From Pogona vitticeps (taxonomy: Eukaryota; Chordata; Lepidosauria; Squamata; Agamidae), in the NCBI RefSeq assembly GCF_051106095.1, contig NC_135786.1, forward strand, positions 25,695,001-25,759,000: a stretch of 64,000 bases of DNA, written 5' to 3'. Positions 22,870 to 34,023 of this stretch are shown here, one piece after another; position 1 is the stretch's first letter, and the number at the start of each line of letters is the position of its first letter. A program made the translations under genes and the position numbers. The notes under the pieces were generated by a model that worked only from the letters and a program-made list of their open reading frames with translations, ran no database searches and had not been told where the DNA came from.

Positions 22870-23130
22870 TGCAGTTGTAGAAACAAAGTTTAATTGTATT
22901 TATGCCTGAATTGTATGCCAAGCTAGCAAAGGAGACAATGAGCTGTTTTCTACTGAGTTTTGAGCTCAGATTTGAGGGGAGGAAATGGGTGTATGCGCGT
23001 AGGATAGAGAGAATATTTGGATGCAGAAATGTTAGTATTATGCCAGAATATCTTGCCAAGCCAGTAGAGAGATGGTGACATCTTTTTAAAAGCACAATTA
23101 GTTCAGGTGCTCTTCCAGATGCTAGTTTAT
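22870..23130 (-). other. WAP-C terminal exon (3' UTR only)
   Basis: The acceptor TTTCTTTAAG precedes 23130, exactly as in WAP-B. The reading frame has already ended in exon 3, so this exon is untranslated. ATTAAA, a common variant polyadenylation signal, lies at 22894-22889 where WAP-B has AATAAA. Confidence 0.55.
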
Positions 23131-23632
23131 CTTAAAGAAAGGAAAAGAAAAGAAATCAGTCATCAACCAAGTAGCTTAAGCTACTCTTCTCTTTCACATT
23201 CTAGGAGGGAGGAGATAAAGTCCAGCCTGTCGGCTAGGTGCACCCATGAGGTCCAGCTATATGCACCACTCAAGTGTTGTTTCTGGCCCTTTAGACGTCC
23301 AGAAAAAAATACATGCAAAATTTTAGCACAAATAATATGACTTGCTGCTGAAAGCCGGTGACAAATCACAAGTCTCTGCTGCCTGTGTTAAAAGAAAATG
23401 TTATTGCAAGAAAATATAAGCCAAAATGCTATTTATGTGTGTTAGGTTTGTATAACTTGCTGCAGCTAACTGACCATCAGCTGCATCGTGTGTCCAGGCA
23501 TGCACCTGAAGATGTAACTAAGATGCACCCTGGCACCTCATCGTTTAGTTGCAATTAGCTGCAGCAAGTTACACAAACTGTAGTGTATACCAATCGGATT
23601 ACAGCTGTCATCTTCAGAGTTAACATACTGTA

Positions 23633-23795
23633 TTTTTTGCACCATAAGACTCACTTTTTTCCCACAAAACAGGGGGGTGGAAAGTCTGTGCATCTTATGG
23701 AGCGAAGAAAGCAGATTATATTTCCCTGTTTTCTTCTCCTAAAAAATCGGTGCGTCTTATGGAAAGGTGCGTCTTATAGAGCGAAAAATACGGTA
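23633..23795. mobile_element. MITE with TA target duplication
   Basis: The ends CTGTATTTTTTGCACCATAAG and CTTATAGAGCGAAAAATACGG are inverted matches flanked by TA on both sides. It lies in intron 3 of WAP-C. A related family is at 45768-46312. Confidence 0.65.
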
Positions 23796-24138
23796 ATTTG
23801 TTTACTTATGTTGACTTTAGAATGATTTTTTTTAGTGAATATATCTTTGTTCTTATTTTGGAGAAAGGATCATTTAACAGCTTTTCTACTTAACAAATTA
23901 TACCTGCTTTGGCATCACTTAGGCTTTGCCACTGTTTGTGCTTAATGGATGGCTGTGAATATAGCCGCAGTATCAGGTGCATCATTCCCTAAAATGTGTA
24001 CCATTCTGCCATTCAACCAGAGTGATGGGATTTCTCTGTTAACTCCAGTGAAGCCTTCTTTAACAATCTACAGAGTGTGCATCTGGCATGTAGTCTTTCT
24101 TCCTACTTGGACTTTCACAGACTCAGAATCAGTTACCT

Positions 24139-24796
24139 TTATATTGGATCTACACAACCGAGATGGCAGGGTTTATAACAACATTTCTGTTGACGTGGAC
24201 ATTGGGCATCCACTCTACATTCATCTCTCTGTGGTTTCAAACATGCAATTGCGATAGCAGGAGGACATTGTCCAGGTTTTTCTGTAACAAAGAACGGCAA
24301 CAATTAACATAAAGAGGCCTGTGGAGGGCCATATACTGCCAAGGTTATAATGTAAAAGTGGGGGAGAAGGGGGGGAGACAACGATTCTGATTGTTTCTAT
24401 GGTGGATGCTCTTCTCATTTCCAAGGAACATGCCTGGGCTGCTCCGTTTCTCCTTTGAATGGTAGCAAGTGTATTTCGAGGTGTGGAGAGACTTTGGGGT
24501 ATCTTGTCTGTTGGGATAAACCACCATTAGCCCGAATTCAGCAACCCTTTCCTGAATGTTCCTGAATGTTCCTCAAGGGCCTCTTTAGTAATTATCCAGG
24601 AGACCAGTGGGGGTATTATCCTGAAGATGGGGTGGGGTATTCAGTTGTGAAAAGCACAGACCCCAGGATACAGTGGCATATCCTTTATTCTCATATCTCT
24701 GAGCTAATCTCTGTTCTAATTCTGCTCCATCCTGATCTCAAATTTTTGTAATCCCTTCACAATTTACATTTCGATATTATTTCAATTTTTACTTCA

Positions 24797-24864
<68 letters not shown>

Positions 24865-25868
24865 TTTTACCCCACCCCTCTATACAATGTCTACTCGGGG
24901 CGGCAAGTAGACATTGTCTATTTTGTAGGCATGATTTTTTTTGTAGGCGTGATTTTTTTAAAAAAAATACAACCTTTACATTTCTAGATATATTTCTTTA
25001 GAAAATATACATTTTTAGATGAATTGCAATTTCATCCTTTGTGAGTAAAGAAAGGCTTTGGAACATTGACAGTCAATTCTATGCATTTATTCTAGGTTGT
25101 CCAAATGACTATTTTTGTCTGTATTTCATTAACTACTGATTCTTCTGTTATCCACACATCCATATCTCCATCCATGGGGAAGGGTATTGTGTTTTTATCC
25201 TCATTTATCACATCCCAAATATAACTTATGTCCCGGAGCAGACTGGTTTGTGCTTAAAAGCTTCTTATATTCGGTGTGACCTATTTTATTTTCCTCTTGA
25301 GTGATCATTCAATTCATACTGGAAACGTTTATTCTCCCACTTGGTTTACCTGTTTTACTCCTGAACAAGGAGGAAACAGCAGCACTAGTGGAGGACAGTG
25401 TGAGGAGAAAACATTGTGGTGAAGACTGGGCAGAGGAAAGCGCATAAGAGCAATGTATCAATAAAGCATGTATTAGAATTGTGCTGCATCAATTAGGGAA
25501 ATATTAAGGGGGGGAAATGAAAATAGAGAAGGGGGCTTCTCCATCCTCTCTTTTAATGTCACAACCCATCTAATACATCACAAGGTAAGAGGTTTAATCC
25601 TCTGGCTGGCTGGCTGGCACCCTCGCTGGGCATTTTCAAAAGCCAGTTGAAAACTTGGCTATTTAAGCAGGCCTTCCCTTCAGACAACTAAGTGACTCGT
25701 ATTTTTTTTCCTTTTGATCTATGCCATCCTGGAACTGTTTACTTTAAATTAATTGTTATATCTTATATTGCCTTGTTTTTAACTATGTAAAACTGTGAAT
25801 ATTTTAAATTGTTTTATTGTATATGTTGTGAGCCGCCCAGAGTAGACTATGTCTAGATGGGTGGCATA

Positions 25869-25935
<67 letters not shown>

Positions 25936-27512
25936 GGTCAGCACATCAGATAACGCTGCTCTACAGCTCAATTTAGCTCCATCCACACAGGCTACACAGT
26001 GCAATAAATAGTAGTCCGCTGAATTGTATAAAACAAACAAACAAACACGAAGCCCCACTGCTGTGCAAGGAAGGATCAGGATAGCTCTTAAAGGGGAAGG
26101 ATGGGTCAATCTATGGTAAATAGAAACATTTTGGGTGCCATAATTTGGTTCAAACCAAACTGTAGTCACAACAATCCAAATACCAATCTATAGGCCCATT
26201 TGGCCAGATTCTATGTGTCCATATGAAGTACCTGTTGCTGGCTTCACACAGCGCTTTTTACAGCAGGAATAACAACAAACCAGCCCTCTTTTGCAAGAAA
26301 AATGATCTGTGCACTCATCAGGTAGAGGACCACTGCATCTGCATAGATCTATTGGACAAATCCGAAGCCTTCCTTCTGGAAAAAAAAGGAGATGATACAG
26401 AACTGTGCAGTGTCCTAAACAACAAGTATTTGCTGCAGTTATGTAATAATAGTGACAGTTCCTGTACAGCAAGGTGCTAAGAAACAGCCATGCTTATACT
26501 GCTTTCAAAACCAGCTATAGAACCATGCAATGATCAAATCATCTCATCAGTGTGGCTGTTCTAATTTTGGATGTGACAGTTCCAAACAATGAGCTTGTGT
26601 TGCATCCAAACCCATCTCCCAAACTGTGCACCCAATAAGTTCCTTTCCTTCCTGGACTTCTTTTCCCAAGTATTATGTCCTGGGTTATCAATGGTAAACA
26701 TCTATTCTTCTTCTTATGATGGGACTTCTGTATTTTTGCTTTCTGTATTGGTTTCTTAAATGGTTTCTCAGTCTTTACTTAGTTCCTTAAGTACAACATT
26801 GCTGGCCACATTTCTGATCCAAGAAATCCCTAACATTATGAAATAAATCTGTAATTCAAATGCTCTTACCTTGTTTTATAGTCGCCTGTGTTAAAGTCCA
26901 TGATTCCATTGCCATGCAGTAGAAATCAGAGTACATAGCAACATACAATGTATGTTTTCAAGACACATTTTAAATTTTTGTGGTATGCTACATTCGTAAG
27001 GTCTAAATGTTGGACCTTTATTGCACGGCTATAATATATTTGCCGAAATTCCAAAGTACCTTTATTTAACAACATACTCCACAGTTTCATTTTAAATCTT
27101 TAATCATCACCATCATCTCAGAACTGCAGAGCTGGAAGGGACCCTATGGATAATTGAATCCAGCCCTTGTCAATGAGGCATAGTGGGGAATTAAACTCCT
27201 AACCTCTGGTTCTGCAGCCAGAGGATTAAACCTCTGAGCTATCCAGCAGTCCATTATTGGACTTACCAATTACCATTGAAAGCACTGTATGCCAAAAGCA
27301 AAAAAGCTTGGAGTGACTTGATTTTTTAAAAGATCCCATAAAGGTACAAAGTTTGGACCTTGCCTGGTGATTGCTCCTATGTTCCTTAACGAATACTGAA
27401 ATGGAGGCAGACGAATGTTGTACTCACCTGTCTCCTGTTCCAACGTTCCACATGGCATTTCAACCCAAAGGATCATGAGGCTCACAAGGAGCAAGCTGCC
27501 AAATGTCTTCAT
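24139..27512 (-). CDS. WAP-C: secreted protein with two WAP domains, paralog of WAP-B
   Basis: Exons on the minus strand: 27512-27428 (signal), 26375-26232 (WAP1) and 24281-24139 (WAP2, stop TAA at 24141-24139). Junctions are GT/AG, phase 1. The product is 123 aa. Residues 1-28 form a signal peptide beginning MKTFGSLLLVS, nearly identical to WAP-B. WAP1 (29-76) again has ten cysteines (35, 40, 42, 50, 56, 62, 63, 66, 67, 71). WAP2 (77-123) has the normal eight (82, 90, 98, 104, 110, 111, 115, 119). The donor after WAP2 (AAAG then GTAACT at 24136) is kept but lies just behind the stop, so the next exon is UTR; in WAP-B the same site is inside coding sequence. The WAP2 exon is easily missed because no ATG-started frame covers it. 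The upstream in-frame ATG at 27641 precedes the TATA-like box and is not the start. Role: secreted antiprotease or antibacterial peptide by family, unproven here. Confidence 0.82.
24799..24861. repeat. (ATTG)n microsatellite
   Basis: About 15 copies next to a short LINE-tail-like CCCCACCCCTCTATAC stretch, in WAP-C intron 2. Confidence 0.9.
25590..25935 (+). mobile_element. L2-like LINE 3' end with (AAAT)n tail
   Basis: Frame remnants read SQLKTWLFKQAFPSDN, the C-terminus of an L2-like ORF2. A 3' UTR ending GCCGCCCAGAGTAGACTATG follows, then about 17 copies of AAAT from 25866. It lies in WAP-C intron 2 and is absent from WAP-B, so it inserted after the duplication. Confidence 0.75.
27113..27256 (-). 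mobile_element. tRNA-derived SINE with CR1-like tail
   Basis: On the minus strand it starts GGATAGCTCAGAGGTTTAAT (A box-like), continues with a TTTAATTCCCC B-box-like stretch and ends GGTCCCTTCCAGCTCTGCAG, the tail shared with CR1. A second copy lies at 55280-55402. It sits in intron 1 of WAP-C. Confidence 0.65.
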
Positions 27513-27564
27513 GCTGCCTTTGGTGTGGTGAGATGGAGATGGGGCAAAAAGCTGCTGAATTTCA

Positions 27565-27572
27565 TTTAAATA
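27565..27572 (-). promoter_or_regulatory. TATA-like box of WAP-C
   Basis: The minus strand reads TATTTAAA, about 55 bases upstream of the start codon. Confidence 0.45.
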
Positions 27573-27767
27573 AGTTAGGAAAACAGGGGAAAAGTCAACT
27601 GTCATGTTTGCGAAAGATGCTTCCCTCAAGACAGAAAGCAAGAACCTGTATTACTTCATTCTGCCCTGCCAAGATATCTAAATGTCCACTTCCTCATTCA
27701 TCTTTTGCACCCCCCACCTTTTAGGAATATAGTAATACTGTGAATTCCTAACTGTTTTCCAAGTGGT

Positions 27768-28190
27768 TGTTGTACATTTTTCGGGCTGTCTGGCCGTGTT
27801 CTTGAGGTGTTTCTTCCTAACCTTTTGCCAGTCTCTGTGGCTGGCATCTTCAGAGGACAGGAGTCAGAACTCTGGTGCAGTTTGTGGGATAGTTAAGTAT
27901 TTATAGCTGTGGGACCAGCTTTTTGTCCTGTTTAGAAGATTGGGTGATTATGGTGATCAGCATGTTTTTTGTTGTGGGTGTATTGTTGTGATAAGGGGGA
28001 GACATGATCTGTCACTGTGATTGATAGGTGTTGTTAGCTGGTCTTTTGTGTGCAGTGATCACTGGTCCTTGTGGCTGAGTAGAGTTCGTTGACCTTTTGC
28101 AGGCTGTGTTTTTCAGTGCTGGGACCCAGGCTTTGTTTTCCAAGTCTTGAGCTATGGATTTCAGTTATTGTACATTCTTCTGAGTTATTC
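27768..28190 (-). mobile_element. Penelope-like repeat with degraded hammerhead-like core
   Basis: On the minus strand the 27768-27880 part reads GTCCTCTGAAGATGCCAGCC, then ACTGGCAAAAGG, then CGGCCAGACAGCCCGAAAAA. This is the same block as in the repeats at 45545 and 52668. The remaining 300 bases are non-coding and probably part of the same element. The class assignment is from memory of the family, not from a search. Confidence 0.5.
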
Positions 28191-28371
28191 TTTAGCAGCA
28201 CTGCTCAGGCTTCATTCAAAGAAACCTCTGGTAACTAAATGGTGAGGTTATTTAGGCTGGCTATTTCTTCATACTGTCACTGGCTCTGAAGGTCCTTTGA
28301 AAGAGGAGTGATTTAGACAAAATATAAATAACACATCCAAACTAGCTGTGAAGATTCTTGGTTATCCAGGT

Positions 28372-28520
28372 GAGGTTATCTGGAAATGGAGTCATGGCAA
28401 ATGGACTTCTTTCTTGACTGATTGAAACGTTTTGCTACTCATCCATGTAGCTTGTTCAGTCTGACTGAAAAAGCTATTCGGATGAGTAGTCAAACATTTC
28501 AACCTATCAATAAAGAAGTC
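28372..28520. mobile_element. palindromic repeat, second hammerhead-like type
   Basis: Two arms face each other. CTTCTTTCTTGACTGATTGAAACGTTTTGC on the left is the reverse complement of GTCAAACATTTCAACCTATC on the right, with GACTGAAAAAGCTATTCGGATG between them. The CTGAARA...GAAACGTT order resembles known Penelope-type hammerhead regions. Confidence 0.4.
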
Positions 28521-28929
28521 CAGTTGTCATGACTCAACACCCATGCTTCAAAATTACGTTCTGCCCGTGCCTAGCAGCAACATCTGCAAACAATAACACT
28601 CCTAGCATCCAGACCTACATGTGATGAACATCATTACACTATGAAAATTAATCAGTAGATGGACTGAGGTTTTCTGAAATCGGTTTAAAGTCACATTATC
28701 GTCACATGGTGCTTAGATCAATGTGTGCATCCTCTTGTCAAAACTTTTAATTCATTTTTAAGCTGCGTTGTGTATCAGTTCAGGGGTATGTCATATTTTA
28801 AGAACATTGCAGTTGAGGCTTTGTCCTACAGTTGCCTGCTCTTCTGCTGGCCATTCGCCCTTGTAGCTGTGGTGAGAGAGAGGGAGAGGGAGGGCCTGCT
28901 GGTAAAGCTGCTTTGCAATGGTTTGAAAA

Positions 28930-29142
28930 TACTAATCCAAGGCACGGATCCTCATGAAGCCACGTTATTTGGCTTCATGAGGATCCATCATGGGTTTGCA
29001 GTGGGGCAAAAGTTTATGTAGGATCATCCCTGAGCCACAGCCCAATATGTGGGCAGAGATGGTTTCTGTGATTGGATAGTGGTTTGGGAATGAACTTACA
29101 TGAAAATCATGTGGATTCATAAGGATCCATGTCTTAGATTAA
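28930..29142. mobile_element. palindromic MITE
   Basis: The inverted ends are AATCCAAGGCACGGATCCTC and, at the right, GGATCCATGTCTTAGATTAA. An extra inner palindrome GCTTCATGAGGATCC/GGATCCTCATGAAGC lies near 28950-28985. No coding capacity. Confidence 0.5.
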
Positions 29143-29821
29143 TAATTTTTGCCCCACTGCAAAGATAGCTCTTCACTCCTTGCTTAGACTATGCATCTCG
29201 CCCACCTCCTGCCTCCAACCCTGCAGTTCGGGCTTTCTCATTTGCCTCCCTCATGCTTTGCTAAATCACGTATGCCAAAACAACAGATTTCACAAGCAAC
29301 TTAAATTAAACAACCCTCTTGCCTCCTAGTAAAATATCTCTGTTTCCAATGAAAAAGACACTTCCTGGGGGGAGAAAACTGATGCGTGTCACTGAGGTTT
29401 GGGTTTGCCGCCACCCCCATGTAGTTCAAAATCCGTGTATAACACTTATGTTCCCCAAAAACATAACTACAAAGCAAAAACAGTTGGTTGACACACAGAT
29501 GGAGAAAGACCTCCCCTGATCAGCTTCCCAGCATGTCCCAGTACCTTTCCCGGCCACCACGTGCAGCCTTCATCATAGCAGGCGAGGCTGGCTGGGCCAC
29601 TGCCATCAGACCAGGGCCTATTGCACCACCAACAATAGGGGCCTTGGCAGGTCCATGACCCAGCTTTGTCAGGCCACTTTCTGGAGAGGAATAGCAGCAT
29701 AGTATTTACCAAATACATTTTTAATTAAATATTCTTTCATTGAAAAAAAAATATGTCTAAAACCAAAACTGGGCTGCTCAAATCTGTATTATTCACTGAA
29801 AAATTGTAATATGTATACTTT

Positions 29822-30045
29822 TCGTGGCGCAGTGGTTAAACCGCTGTACCAGAGCCAAAATTGTGCTCACGGCCTGGGGTTCAATCCCAGGTAGCTGGCT
29901 CAAGGTTGACTCAGCCTTTTATCCTTCCGAGGTCGGTAAAATGAGTTTGCTGGGGGGGGGGCAATGTGTAGCCTGCATAATTAACTTGTTAACTGCCCAG
30001 AGAGTGCTTGAAGTGCTATGGGATGGGATATAAGCAGCACGCTTT
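29822..30045 (+). mobile_element. tRNA-derived SINE
   Basis: The head GTGGCGCAGTGGTTAAACCG has an A-box-like start, and GGTTCAATCCCAGG fits a B box. The body has CAAGGTTGACTCAGCC, and the end is ATATAAGCAGCACGCTTTTC. Same family as 5772-6053. Confidence 0.85.
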
Positions 30046-30430
30046 TCACTTCAACTCCCTACCAATCCAGAAATCTATGGTTAATGTATCTCTGACAAAT
30101 GACCATCTAATGAATGAGAGTCAATAGGGCTGGTGGTGATCTGAGATAAAACTGCAAATATCAGGTGTGCATGAGGAAGCTCATGTTACATTCTTAAAAG
30201 TGAATTTCTGAAAGTCAGTAAACTGAGCACCCAGTTTACTTGGGGGGGGGGCAATGTGTAGCCTTCATAATTCAATTGCAAACCACCCAGAGAGTGCTTT
30301 AAGCACTATGGGGTGGTATATAAGCAGCATGTTTTGCTATTTTTGAGGGTTTCAGTTCAACTCCCTACCAATCCAGAAATCTATGGTTAATACATCTCTG
30401 ACAAATGACCATCTAATGAATGAGAGCCCA
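30045..30430. repeat. local tandem duplication of a SINE end and its flank
   Basis: The stretch CTACCAATCCAGAAATCTAT to CATCTAATGAATGAGAG occurs at about 30050-30120 and again at 30360-30426, each preceded by the 3' part of the same SINE. The period is about 305 bases, so the SINE tail and its flank were copied together. Confidence 0.8.
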
Positions 30431-30790
30431 CCCCTTTCCAAGGCAGTCTGGTCCACTTGCTGAACACTTTTTTTTTACTGTCAAGAAATTCTTCCTGACA
30501 TTTAGTCAAAATATCTTCTCTTGTAATTTGTCTTCATGAGTTCAGGTCTTGGCTTCTGGAACTGCAGAAAACAAGTTTTTCCCTTTTTGCACATGATACT
30601 TTCAGATATTTTAAGAGATCTCTCAGATGAACTTCCGATCTTTTTTTTCTTCCTTCAGGCTATACATACATCCCATCCCATCAACTGTTCTTTCTGTGCC
30701 TTACCTTCCAGACTCTTTACCATTTTTGTTAACCTTTATTTGGACTTTGCAATATCTTTTAAAAGCTTCGTATCCCAGAACTGGGGAAAT
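30430..30790 (-). mobile_element. CR1 LINE remnant, old
   Basis: Plus-strand wording such as AATTCTTCCTGACATTTAGTC, TTCAGGCTATACATAC and CCAGAACTGGGGAAATGTTC matches the 3' region of CR1 read backwards, as better preserved at 44511-45470. No frame is left. Confidence 0.55.
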
Positions 30791-31149
30791 GTTCCAGATC
30801 ATACAATTACTTCTCTTGTTGTGGCTGTGATACTTCTGCAGTTTAAATAATAGTTTAAATTGCACTGGAGTGTTGGGTTTTCTGTTGGGTGGAGTTGGCC
30901 CTGATGTTGACTTACATTGGGCTGTTGGTTTGCTAGGACTCCTAGAACCAACAGCAACACCATTTGTTGCATAACTCTCTGCCATTGGACAATATGTAGT
31001 TTTAAAAATAGAAGAATATGTCACTCATAATAATGAGCTATGATACTACCCCTGCTGAAATCGCATACCAATGTTGCTTATGTACTAGGCATGAGTATTG
31101 AAGATTGTCCTTCCATGGAATGCTGAAAAGGGTTTAAATATTTTAAATT

Positions 31150-31318
31150 ATAGCTGTCTACTGATGAAATGGATGAGATGGTTGGACAATGTCATCAAAG
31201 CAACCAACATGAATTTGACACGACTCCGGGAGACAGTGGACGATAGGAGGGCCTGGTGTGCTCTGGTCCATGGGGTCACGAAGAGTCGGACACGACGAAA
31301 CGACTAAATGACAACGAC
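31150..31318 (+). mobile_element. BovB (RTE) LINE 3' end, 5'-truncated
   Basis: The plus-strand frame reads MRWLDNVIKATNMN, then DDRRAWCALVHGVTKSRT, the last residues of BovB ORF2, followed by the CACGACGAAACGACTAAATG tail. A longer copy lies at 41235-42602 in the other orientation. Confidence 0.8.
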
Positions 31319-31685
31319 TGATGAAAAGAGTGAGAAGCAGCCAAATAACTTCCTGGCAGTTGGATCCTATGTAATGGCGCTTCCCACTGGGTTATTCTTA
31401 TCTCTCTATGCTCACCATGAAGCCCTGATCTGAATGATACCCCCCAGGTTATAGAGGAAAGGGGCACAGCATGCTTTAGGGGATATATGAAGTGGCAGAT
31501 TATGGATTTGTAATGTGTGTGATCATAGCCTAGATCAGGCATAAAATAATAATTTATGATTTTATTAGTACTTGCTCCTTCCCCAGTGGCATGATAGGTA
31601 AATAATAAAATGCTGCTGCTGCTGTTGATGATGATTGTCTTATATTTCATAATAACATGCCTCTCCCCTACCACCTCTTTTAGTG

Positions 31686-31811
31686 CAGTGGTCCCCAACC
31701 TTGAGTCCCTAGATGTTCTTGGATTACAACTCCCAGAAATCCTAGGCAGCACAGCTCGTGATGAAGACCTCTGGGAGTTTTAGTCTGGGGACCCAAGGTT
31801 GGGAACCACTG
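31686..31811. mobile_element. small hAT-like MITE
   Basis: The inverted ends CAGTGGTCCCCAACCTTGAG and CCCAAGGTTGGGAACCACTG flank a palindromic body of about 126 bases. The 8-bp flanks match only partly. Confidence 0.6.
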
Positions 31812-32369
31812 CTTTAAGGGATTGAACTGATAGTTGGTCTTTGCATGAGAAACAACAACTGAAGCAGTTTTTATGGGAATCGCCTACAGACAGACAGAAA
31901 GCGAGCAAAAGAGCAAGTGAGCAGGCAAGATGTGAGATAAGTTTGGAAGCATCTTAGGGTGTCCGTCAGGAAATACTGTAATATATGGTAGTTGATCTGC
32001 TGCCTTCTAGGAAAGCTCACGTTGCTACCCATACCTACACTCTACTTTTACACTATGTGGTAAACAAGCGAAACATTATGAACAACAAAAATACCATAAG
32101 CTTTGACTGATTTGTCTTTCTTTCATAGAGAAACCAACTCCCTCTAACTGCTCTAGTGAGGGAAGTGGAAAGGACACAACTGTTATCTGTGGCAAGATAG
32201 AAAGCACATCCCCCTCCCCACCCTATAAAATGGAAACATCTTGGTAAATCAAGAGAATGCTATTCCAGGAAAAGAAAGGAAGCATGAATGAGAAAGCATG
32301 AGGACAACACACATAGTGTGCAATCCATATGAAAGTATAGATTTCTTTTGTACTAAAGCATCTGAACTT

Positions 32370-32861
32370 CGTGTACCAATGAATTGTATTTATTTTTGTA
32401 TTTATCTTTGCTAGGCAACTGGAATCGTTATTCTTGCTATCTTGGCCTCCAAATATTAAAAAGAAAAAGAAAACAGCAATGACAAGGGTTGCATTTATTG
32501 GAAAAGCCAGCTTTTGGTACACATTGTCCTTCAACAGGAAGAATTATGAAAAGAAAATAAATTCCCAATTACCAAGAGAGCAAAGAGATTAGCCAATATA
32601 GGTTTCAGCAGAATTTCAACATTTGAGCATTGTGTTATTTTATAATACAATACACCAAATAATGAGAATAATGGGTGTGCTTCGGCAATGGCAGAATTCA
32701 GTAATTTAATGCTAACAGTACATGGCCCATGTTCTCATTCCCAGCCACCCCACCCCCAGCCACTGCTTCCTTAGGGTGTCATCTTCATGTTATCTAGCAA
32801 TTCTGTTCTATGCATGATGCTCTTTCCTTGCAGCTCCTGGAGAAAAACCACGAGGAAATAC
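32370..32861 (-). other. possible terminal UTR exon of WAP-D
   Basis: A strong acceptor TTTATTTTCCAG precedes 32861, closely resembling the acceptor of the WAP-E last exon. AATAAA lies at 32394-32389. WAP-D already stops in its third exon and no donor in the conserved position is visible after that stop, so the link is tentative. DNA further left (31380-32010) is homologous to that left of WAP-C (21470-21870), which fits an old gene duplication unit. Confidence 0.3.
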
Positions 32862-32879
32862 CTGGAAAATAAATAACAT

Positions 32880-34020
32880 GTTTTGCATGTGTATGTGCTT
32901 CAGTAATTTTGATTTGTAAAACCAGCCTATATTTTTCCATTCTTCTGCTTTCACAAGATTACTTCCCTCTTTTATAATGGTCACTGAAATGCTGGGTCTT
33001 CTGTTTTCACTTTGTAGGGTTTTACCCTAGTCCTGAATAAATGTGGGGTTTGAAGAACTCCTGCCCGTTTTTTTTAAAAAATAGACCCATTGTGCACAGA
33101 TGATAGATGATATACCAGATATCATATCTAAATCAGCAATGTTGGTGAACTCAAGACATTTCCATGCCTCAGGAGAAGGATAGGATGGCACACCTCTCCT
33201 ATCTGAACTGGCCGTTGATGCTGTGGCATCTTCTATGACAATTTAAGTAGCTGATTACTTTAAGGCAATCAGGACAGGCCACATGGCATATATACTGCTG
33301 TCCCTCTGATGACGAGGAACACCAGGAAACCTCAGGAGGAAAAGCCCAGGGTGTCTTGCTATTGTTTCCCAGCATATGCCTCCTTAGGTGGTTCCTTCAC
33401 TCTGCCTAAGGGTAGGGCTGCTCCTGCATTCTTGTATTTAACCGTTCATCCAGTGGAGACAGGATACCAGGACTTCCACTATGTGACTAGAAAGAGTAAC
33501 AGAATGGCATGCAAGCAAGTGAATAGGCTAGTGGAGGAGAGGCAGAGGTTCCTATTGCTCTTCTGCCAGCCCTACTGGTTACCATGTTGGTATAAAAGCC
33601 TGTTCTCAACTCTCTTCTCCTTCAGTCAACTTGTTTAACTGATATTTAAAAGTTCCCCATAAAGAGGATAGTATTAATATTTCCACACTAGCTGCAGACT
33701 ATGGGGTCTCCCTTCCTCCACAGTTAGTGTGAAAACACTTGTCTGTTAGCCTCATGGCAAGCTAAAACAAATTTTTCTAGATGGTAACACTTACAAGGCT
33801 ATGAGCATTTTGCTAGCACAGATGGGATTAAAATAGTAGCATTCCTGTAAAAGGGACATGCCTTGATGTAGAATTAATTCTACATGTCATGGGGATCTCG
33901 AGCTAATTCAGAAGCAGAAGTGGGTACTGCCCTGTCTCTCCCATGAACGGGTAAGTCTGGGGCAGCAAGGAAAGAAACCGAAGTGAGATGCAAGCAATAC
34001 CATTACTGTTGAGTGGTGCC
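32880..34020. other. non-coding DNA between WAP-D exon 3 and its possible UTR exon
   Basis: No cysteine-rich exon or transposon ends recognised. Confidence 0.5.
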
Positions 34021-34023
34021 TCT

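Larger units (their letters stand above)
22150..27740. repeat. duplicated segment, copy 2 (carries WAP-C)
   Basis: Counterpart of 3518-8600. It keeps the same exon order, acceptors and donors, and clear intron similarity. Insertions specific to this copy include MITEs, an L2-like tail with (AAAT)n at 25590-25935 and a SINE at 27113. Confidence 0.8.
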
